Source: Hirundichthys speculiger (lineage: Eukaryota > Chordata > Actinopteri > Beloniformes > Exocoetidae). Taken from it: a stretch of DNA of 64,000 bases. The notes beneath the pieces are model-generated. The model saw only the letters and a list, made by a program, of their open reading frames with translations, ran no database searches and was not told the DNA's origin. Below are positions 57,095 to 64,000 of this stretch, piece after piece. Numbering within the stretch: the stretch's first letter is position 1; every line of letters begins with the position of its first letter. The stretch covers positions 1 to 64,000 of the forward strand of contig JAGFBZ010002264.1 of the NCBI GenBank assembly GCA_018398805.1, given 5' to 3'. A program made the position numbers and the translations under genes.

Positions 57095-57299
57095 GCTCGC
57101 CACCACAGGCACCAGTGACGATCGCCAAACTAAGATAAGATACAATAAAGACGCTAAAATGGAAATAACTGAAGGAACTGTGAGTGAAAAACACCTGACG
57201 CCCCCTGACGCTAAAACCGGAAGTGTAACCATGGCCAATCACATGGTGCGTGATGTCACGCCGATATCGAGAATGCTGGGAGATGCAAGGTCATAAGAT

Positions 57300-60200
57300 G
57301 GTCACACATCCGGGTAAAACATAACGCCGTACAGCACAAACGGCAGCTCCGACTGACCCCCCCCCCCGGTCTACGTCTGCGTGGGCGTGGCTGAGGCGAC
57401 CTCGTGTCAAACCCGCCCGCCGTCCCACCGCGGCTGTTTCAGCGCCATCGCTCCGCCAGGCTGAAGCTGCTGTCACTCCCACAATTCTGCATTCTGACGG
57501 CGGCGAGTCCTGACGAGGAGAGTGGAGGTGACTCTGCGACCCCCCCCACCCCCCACCCCCCCCCCCATCCTCCCGCTGTCCCACCACATCAATCCTCACT
57601 TTGTCAGTCGACCCTCGCCGGGTCGGCCCCTCCTGGAGGGAAACGTTAGGCAGGTGCAGAGGAGCAGGAAGTGAGTTTTAACCAGGAAACTGTGTCAGAC
57701 TTTTAGAATCGAGGATAGATGGACGCCATTTTGGTTTTAAATGTTCAGCTCGTGAGCCTCGTACGAGCAAGTAAGCGAACAAAAACTGTAATTTACACCT
57801 CAACATGTTGTTCTGACAGTATTTTTTTATTTTCTCCGTCTCAGTCCGACTGCCTGGCCGCCGCAGAGCACGACACGAGTCGGTCACCACGACGAGGACG
57901 CCAGCGGATGATGATTAGCAGTCCGCCGCGCTGCCCTCAGGAGGCCGGTTAAATATTAAATAATTAACCTTGTTAACCTGCCGACGGGAATCCCGCGGGT
58001 GCGCCACCGATTTCACCCCCGGTGCGCAGGAGGACACGCGCTCCAGAATTTTAACGAGCTGATTCATGATGTAGCTAATGAGGGCGACGGAGCCGGACCT
58101 GTGTGGTTTTACGACCGCTGTCCAGACAGACGTAATTATCAGCTTCTCCTGAGCTTTAAATGCATCTTCATTCTGATTAAGGCAGTCTGTACACAGATGC
58201 AAGCGGTTTATCTTTGTTTTTATATTCCCCAACATGGTCGGCGGCTCCTGGAACGGATCGCATCAACGACGTCTGCAGTGGCCTTAATGAAACTGAGTTA
58301 CAGCGGCGCAGAGACGCCGTACAGTCCAGTCGTTTATGGACGAGCCCATGTGCATTAGCTTCAACCTGATACAGGTACGTCTGAACGAGGGTCTAAACCC
58401 GGCGTCCTGCCGGTAGCGGTTTTGCTCCGTCCTCGGCGTGAACTCACCGGTCGAGAATCAGAAGCAGAGCCCGTCCATCGCTCGGCTGGAATCGTGGGTT
58501 CACAAGCTAACCCAAAGGTTTCCAAATCACACGAGAATCACTGAGTAACCTGCTCATTTTAACACATAATTCTCATCGTGTATTGTGTATTTTTTCTTTG
58601 AAAATCGACTATCTATTCTCCATCCTTGTGTCTCTGCACGTATCTTTAGCGTTGCAGATAAGACGGTCGTTTCTGGGACTGTTCTAAACCATGATGCTAA
58701 GTGGGACCGCTCTTGTTATCTTGAGCGGCCTTCAGTCGTAGCTGATGCAGCGCAGCGATGCTACAATGCTACGATGCTACAGAATGGGCACCAAGCTACG
58801 TAGTACACTATTACACCACTTCCTGTAGCTCTTATATTTCTAGTAATCCCTCCAGTGTGACCCAGGTCTGACCTGGAGCCTCCCCCGGTTGGACGTAACT
58901 AAAATACGTCCCGTTAGAGACATTTTAGGCAGTAATTTGTGTCTATGTTGTGTCAGAGAACAGTCAGCAGGAACCTGTGATGGCCTTGTGATGCCATAAG
59001 CGGTTCCTTTCACGTTGTTAGCCGCTCAAACATCCGTCCGTCCCAAACGTAGTTTCCGTTATATTCCGTTCCATGTTGTTTATGGTTGTAGCCACCAGGC
59101 AGTGGCGAGTCGAGTTACTGATGCTGATACTGAACATGTTAAATGTTTAAATGCTTCTCCGGAGTCAGAGAAAGCGATAAACAGCGGCGCAAATGGCGGC
59201 GGTCTGTGAGGCCACGAAATCAGTTCTTTCCTCTGATTTTAGCTGTTTGTGAAACTGACGACGAACGTCATTTTTTCAACATTTTCGGATGTCCGCGAGA
59301 ACATCCGGTGGTCTCCTTCACCGCGTGGCCCCGGAGCTGTGACATCATATAAACGTACGAACAGCCGCTCTAGAAAATTTTCCAGCATTTTTCTTTTTTT
59401 TTTTGAATCAAAATTTCTTCTTTTTCATTTTCTTGTATGTGGTTAACAATTGGCTCACTTAGCTCACTACTGCCCCCACGACTTCCGGTCTGGTAGTTTT
59501 CAGGGAGTTTAAGTGCAGACCAGCTAAGCTCATCTTTGCGGTGACGCCGGATTCAACTTTGATCTCAAAGTGTTGTGGTTTGAGCTGGAATTGGACCGTC
59601 ATGTTTCCTTCTCTGTTCTGATGTGGCTGTAGCTTTAGCAGTCACGAGGTTAAACACATTACAAATAAGAAAAAGAAACATGTTTATGTGACGTGTATCG
59701 TAACAAAGACTGCAGCAGCGACTGCAGATGAAAAAAAAAGCGTGTTTGTTTGATCGTGACAACCCTGTCCTGATCAAACATCTTTTAGGACAAATCCAAG
59801 TCAGGGATCGATACTTTTAGCAAAGGATGCAAATCTACATGAGCAGCGTGTCAAGAGGCCCAAGTTTCACTGAACTGATCGAAGCTTTGAGAAGATTAAA
59901 ACTGACAAAATCCTATGAGGCTACAAATAATTTATAGCGTTTGATGAAACCTCTTGAGACCAGAGATGTCCATGACATCGCTTCTATTTGGAGCTCACGC
60001 CTAATTTAATTTTTGTTGCACTCAGCGGCAAGCAAAAAAAAAAAAGGCAGCTTATTATTTAGATTTATAAACACGCTATTGTAAAATCAGTGAAATTCCA
60101 GTTTAAGACAAGCGATGTGGCACGACTTCAACCTTGACTCCACCTTGTGTTGAATTCAAGCACCAAGTCACTGATCGACACGGTTTTTTCCACCATTTTT

Positions 60201-60765
60201 TCCGGTCGTAGCCGTTCCCAGGAAGGAGAAGGCAGCGCAGCTCCGCTAAAGGCCAGGAGTAAATAGAATAATAATAAATGAGCAGCGCTGAAAAGGTGAG
60301 GAGATCCTTGAGAAAACACAATCCCTGTCACTAATCTGGCTGCCTGCGTTCGTCTGGAGGACGACCGTCCTCCCAGCGCCACAGAGGAGGCAACCGTGTA
60401 CGCCGTACGCCACCTCAGGGCGGATTTTTCTGATAAAAGCTGACCGAGTTCGCGGTCTCTGGAAGGTTCATGACGCCCGCTGACCTTTTCCCGAGCGTCA
60501 TCGTCGTCAGGCCTCATAGTCAGACAGGAGCAGCGGCGCAAAACTGCACTCAGAAAATGAAACGTTTTGATTTCACAGACACCGTGACCTTTCCTGTCAA
60601 GGATGGAACAAATGATTTAACCCGTTAACGACTGTTGCAGATTCAGCAACAGTTATGGCAGAAAGGATTCACCCCTCTGAGCTGTTGTTTCAAACATGAG
60701 ATGCTTCTCAGAAGATATACGGAGACTTGGTTAAAGCCACTCAATGAAGCAATTCCACTTCTGAC
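57300..60765. other. Intergenic sequence, no gene proven
   Basis: C-rich patches at 57359-57367 and 57540-57567. Frames of up to 137 codons lack recognisable domains. Confidence 0.4.
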
Positions 60766-60782
60766 TAGGGTTGGGAATCTAG

Positions 60783-60895
60783 AACCGGTTCCTGTAGAGA
60801 ACCGGTTCCTGTAGAGAACCGGTTCCTGTAGAGAACCGGTTCTCTACAGGAACCGGTTCCTGTAGAGAACCGGTTCCTGTAGAGAACTGGTTCCG
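60783..60895. repeat. 17-bp tandem repeat of a palindromic motif (GAACCGGTTCCTGTAGA)
   Basis: Six to seven units, one of them in inverted orientation (TCTCTACAGGAACCGG). Each has the palindrome GAACCGGTTC. Confidence 0.85.
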
Positions 60896-61068
60896 TGTGT
60901 TTCAATTCCATGGAATCGTTTGGCAGTTTATCCAGCGATTCTCTTATCAATTCCAACCAGCACGAATCTCACGTAATTTACGCAAGTTACGTACAGTCAA
61001 TTCCAGAAAGCTCTTACGTGATTAAGTTACGTCGGTTTAGCACGTTAGCATTGCAGTTGTAAACAACA

Positions 61069-61225
61069 ATGGCGCCCACCAGGTTCAAACGCTCCAAAGT
61101 TTGGCTTCACTTCACCAAAGGAAGATGGCAACAAGGCAACTAGCAGTCATTGTAAAGTGGAGATAACAGCGTCGGGAGGGAACACGGCTAACATGCAGAA
61201 ACATTTGAACACACAACATGCGATA
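61069..61225 (+). pseudogene. hAT transposase BED zinc finger, frameshifted
   Basis: The ATG at 61069 gives MAPTRFKRSKVWLHFTK; after one base shift DGNKATSSHCKVEITASGGN and TANMQKHLNTQHAITS follow. This is the BED finger W-x-F, C-x2-C, H-x4-H plan, but the first Cys of the C-x2-C pair is Ser here. The rest of the transposase is not present in the 1.1-kb element. Confidence 0.75.
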
Positions 61226-61880
61226 ACGAGTGTCGTGTTTTTGACGCTTCGGACTGATGGATCTCAACCCAGCAGCAGTAGCCAAGCTAAGATCACCTCT
61301 GGTAACTCTGGTTAGTAGCTATCCCGCTGCCTATGTGCTTCTTTGTAAAACACGCTATAACATTAACGCTATGCTAATAAACGAATGCCTTCTGCACTAC
61401 ATTTAGAAGATGACCGTGACGAGAGAGAGTCTGGCTGGTTCAGAGGCTGGAAGACATGATTATTTTACTGCTAAAGAATTGTTAATTCTTTATAGTATTT
61501 GCAGATTTGTACTATGTACTGTTCTGTTGTATTTGATAGTATTTATCTTTCTTTATCATTATTTCTGAGTGCTTAGTGAGCTCATATATCCTTTTAAAAG
61601 GGAGATTTTTTCATTTCTATTAGGAAAAATCTGTTAGTAAAATGTTACACATTCTTGTGTATTTGCACAGTTACATATTACAACAGTTAACACGTTATCC
61701 AGGCTTTGGGCCTCTTTTGACCTCGCTGTTGAGTTTGTAAGGTCGTGACTTCTAAGTAAAAAAAATTGATGCTAATAAAACTGTTTGTTCTCCTTTTTCC
61801 CCAAATTAGAATCGATAAGAGAATCGAATCGTTAAACAGTATTGATAATGGAATCGGAAAAATCTTATCAATTATCACAA

Positions 61881-63393
61881 ACGACACTGTAATAATCAGC
61901 AGGTGCGGAAGCTTCTAGTAGATTCTTTCACGCAGCGATCACGCTATAAAACCGTACTTATGGTCCCGTCTTCATTCTGCCTCCACTCTCGATGATCACA
62001 TGAAGGTGCAATATTCCACCTCCAGTGTGTTTACAGTTGGCGCTGACCCAACAGAGGAAACAGAACCAACCTACAGGAGGCGCCGGTCCTGCAGCCGAAG
62101 GTCCCGGATGGACTGACAAACACCTCAACGTCCTTCTTGGTTCAGCGAGAAGCGAGGATGTCTGTCCTCGTTTCCCTGAAGCAGGATTTTGTTCGTGTTT
62201 ATTGCTTAATGTTGGGACGTTTGTTTTTCTCATTTAGTACGGGGTAACTCCTTAGAGTCCAGCGATACGCCACTGAGCGGATCAGGATTAGACCAACGGA
62301 GTTTTGGGACGCTGATACCGGAGCTGAAGTTTTCAGCAAACACAGTTGATCCGGAGGCCGTCCGGCCAACAAGAACAAGGATGCGGGGATTAGCGTCTCC
62401 GTCATGTGACTCTGCGGCGCTCGGAAACAAAAGAAAGTCATGTTTTTAGTGGATTAACATCCCGCTGAGGGATAAATAACAAACGTGAACGATCTGAAAT
62501 GAGCGTATCCGCTCGTGTCGCGCTGAGCTCCGGCGTGATGAACGACCGCCGGGCTGACGGGGTCAAAGGCGGGCGAGCGTGCCTCCTGAATGTAAACACA
62601 CGTTAGCGTTCATCTGCATGCTGGATTGTAATGGCTATAAATCATGCGCTGACACTCGTCCCGGGCGCGACACGCCGGCAGAATATTCAATTAATCAGCC
62701 GACGCGTCAGAGGAGAGCAGACGCTAATGAAACAGAATAAGCAGAAACCCAAACACGGTACGAGTTCATTAAAAGTCACATCCATGGATGGAATTAAATG
62801 AGCCGGTGACGATTCAAGAAGGTAACTGAGGATTATAATTACGCTCCACAACATGGCCGTGGTGGCGGCAACAACTGCGACGTCCTCTGTAGACGCAACG
62901 ACTCACGGAGGACGAAACTGAACCCTGAAACAGACCCAACTTAAAAAATAAAATTAACCTTTAGTTCTCTCTGAGAGCATTTTCACTCAAACTGAAACTA
63001 TATATCACAATGAAAGGCTCTTCCCTGAGGCAGCGTAGCAGTCCCCACACATAATACTTACTCTACCGTGCCTCTGTGTCTGTGGACAAACCGGTCTGCG
63101 TTCAGTACTTTATCACAAAAGGCCTGAGGTTCTCAGTCAACCTGCGCCGGTCACCTTTGAAGAACATTTCATATCTCTAGTCGCCACCGTCACAACGGTA
63201 AACATCAAAAGTCTGTCAAGTTTTAGTGATGGGGGGGGTCACAGATTCTCCCCCCAGTCTGGTTAAAGTGACAAACGCTTCAGGGTGGAAGCTGAAACGC
63301 CTTCAAGAGCAAAGCCGAAGTCCAGAAGTTGAGAAAAATCCAAACGTCCCTGTTGCCCAAAGGTGCCGACTCAGCCAAGTCAAAAATGCCATC
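61881..63393. other. Intergenic sequence, no gene seen
   Basis: Short unsupported frames only. Confidence 0.45.
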
Positions 63394-63401
63394 GTCTAGA
63401 T

Positions 63402-63885
63402 CAGTGGTCCCCCCCCCCCGGGCTGCGGATTAATTGGGACCACGAGAAAAATTTAGTTTTTAAAGTTTTATTTATTATACAAGTCTGAACGAGCTTTTAT
63501 TTTGAAAAATCTTTTATTTTGAAAAATGACCGGATTCTCTCGGTCACTTGAGTGGCCAAAATTTAACCCAGCTAGCAAAACGAGTAAGAAATGGACGTCT
63601 TTGGAAAGTTTTTGCTGCACAGTGAAAAGAAAAGAAAGAAAGAAAGCTTTTATCAGACAATAACAGGAGTTTTACTGAAATATCGATTTATCACGACAGC
63701 TGATTACCACGTACCAACCCCGCTCTGCGTGAGGTTTTACCATGATAAGATGTTACCAGAGACTTTGATGTTATACTCATGTTATGTTATTGGCGTAATG
63801 TAACGAGGAAGCCCCGCCCCCCGGTCCGCGGTAAAATTGTCAAGCGTTGACCGGTCCGCCGTTACTAAAAGGTTGGAGACCACTG
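63402..63885. mobile_element. hAT/Charlie-like MITE, complete
   Basis: Left end CAGTGGTCC followed by a C run, right end GGTTGGAGACCACTG with an inner CCGGTCCGC block. Exact 8-bp duplication GTCTAGAT (63394-63401 and 63886-63893). Termini are of the CAGTGGTCCCCAACC type. 484 bp, no transposase. Confidence 0.92.
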
Positions 63886-64000
63886 GTCTAGATGGTATCA
63901 TCTTTTAGTAACTGGAGATTATAAATCAAGGGGATTTTAAAAAGTGTGGTGGTCAGGCCAAACAGATGACAAATAGGACTGTAGTGATACGATACGATAC

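Larger units (their letters stand above)
60766..61880 (+). mobile_element. hAT element with BED finger, right terminus damaged
   Basis: The left end TAGGGTTGGGAATCTAGAAC is typical of a fish hAT family; near 61808-61880 the matching inner right zone (ATCGATAAGAGAATCG, GGAATCGGAAAAATCTTATC) is present, but the final CCCAACCCTA-type end is absent. No duplication of the left flank CTTCTGAC was found. It carries a BED-finger remnant and an expanded repeat near its left end. Confidence 0.75.

Noticed and set aside
60128..60541. 137-codon minus-strand frame
   Set aside because: No domain recognised; composition is ordinary for open GC-rich non-coding sequence.
1..64000. LTR retrotransposon or endogenous retrovirus
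   Set aside because: No long direct repeats with TG...CA ends, no gag/pol/protease motifs. The only reverse transcriptase is the L2-type LINE.

Overview
The window is vertebrate nuclear DNA, almost certainly from a ray-finned (teleost) fish. The reasons are one recognisable vertebrate gene exon (the GluN2C NMDA-receptor tail, grin2c), its AG splice acceptor and 3' UTR, and a dense load of repeat families typical of teleosts: hAT, Tc1/mariner, PIF/Harbinger/ISL2EU-like elements, an L2-type LINE with a pentanucleotide tail, a tRNA-derived SINE, and GC-poor minisatellites. There is no bacterial gene organisation, CRISPR array or rRNA.

Layout. 1-495 is the end of a hAT transposon in the last grin2c intron. 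524-2145 is the last grin2c coding exon, with a one-base frameshift near 1740, and a 3' UTR runs to about 2.83 kb. Everything after that is intergenic or intronic DNA dominated by mobile elements. 3.29-5.88 kb is a triple nest: a snap-back Tc1 element holding a hAT element that holds another hAT. 9.14-12.42 kb is a nearly full-length but frameshifted L2-type LINE on the minus strand. 13.78-14.72, 19.38-20.37 and 32.40-33.20 kb are three copies of one foldback MITE family with 6-bp target duplications. 15.02-16.19 kb is a hAT nest. 17.36-18.15 kb and 25.80-28.64 kb are two large minisatellites; the second grew inside the start of a pogo/Tigger-like transposon gene. 22.52-24.24 kb is a Charlie-like hAT carrying an L1-like retroinsertion and a Harbinger-like element. 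20.76, 29.98 and 49.09 kb are copies of another hAT family. 36.25 and 46.51 kb are two mariner/Tigger-like MITEs. 37.38-38.24 kb and 55.68-57.1 kb hold three internally deleted ISL2EU-like elements that keep the first exons of both element genes (THAP protein and a YqaJ-type companion protein). 47.33-48.30, 60.77-61.88 and 63.40-63.89 kb are further hAT copies, two of them with a BED-finger remnant.

Functionally, the only host gene I can name is grin2c; all other protein-like stretches are transposon remnants. Two or three short open stretches (21.84-22.18 kb, 33.92-34.22 kb) are kept as unproven host-exon candidates. Most transposon boundaries given here rest on terminal inverted repeats plus exact or near-exact target-site duplications read directly from the sequence.
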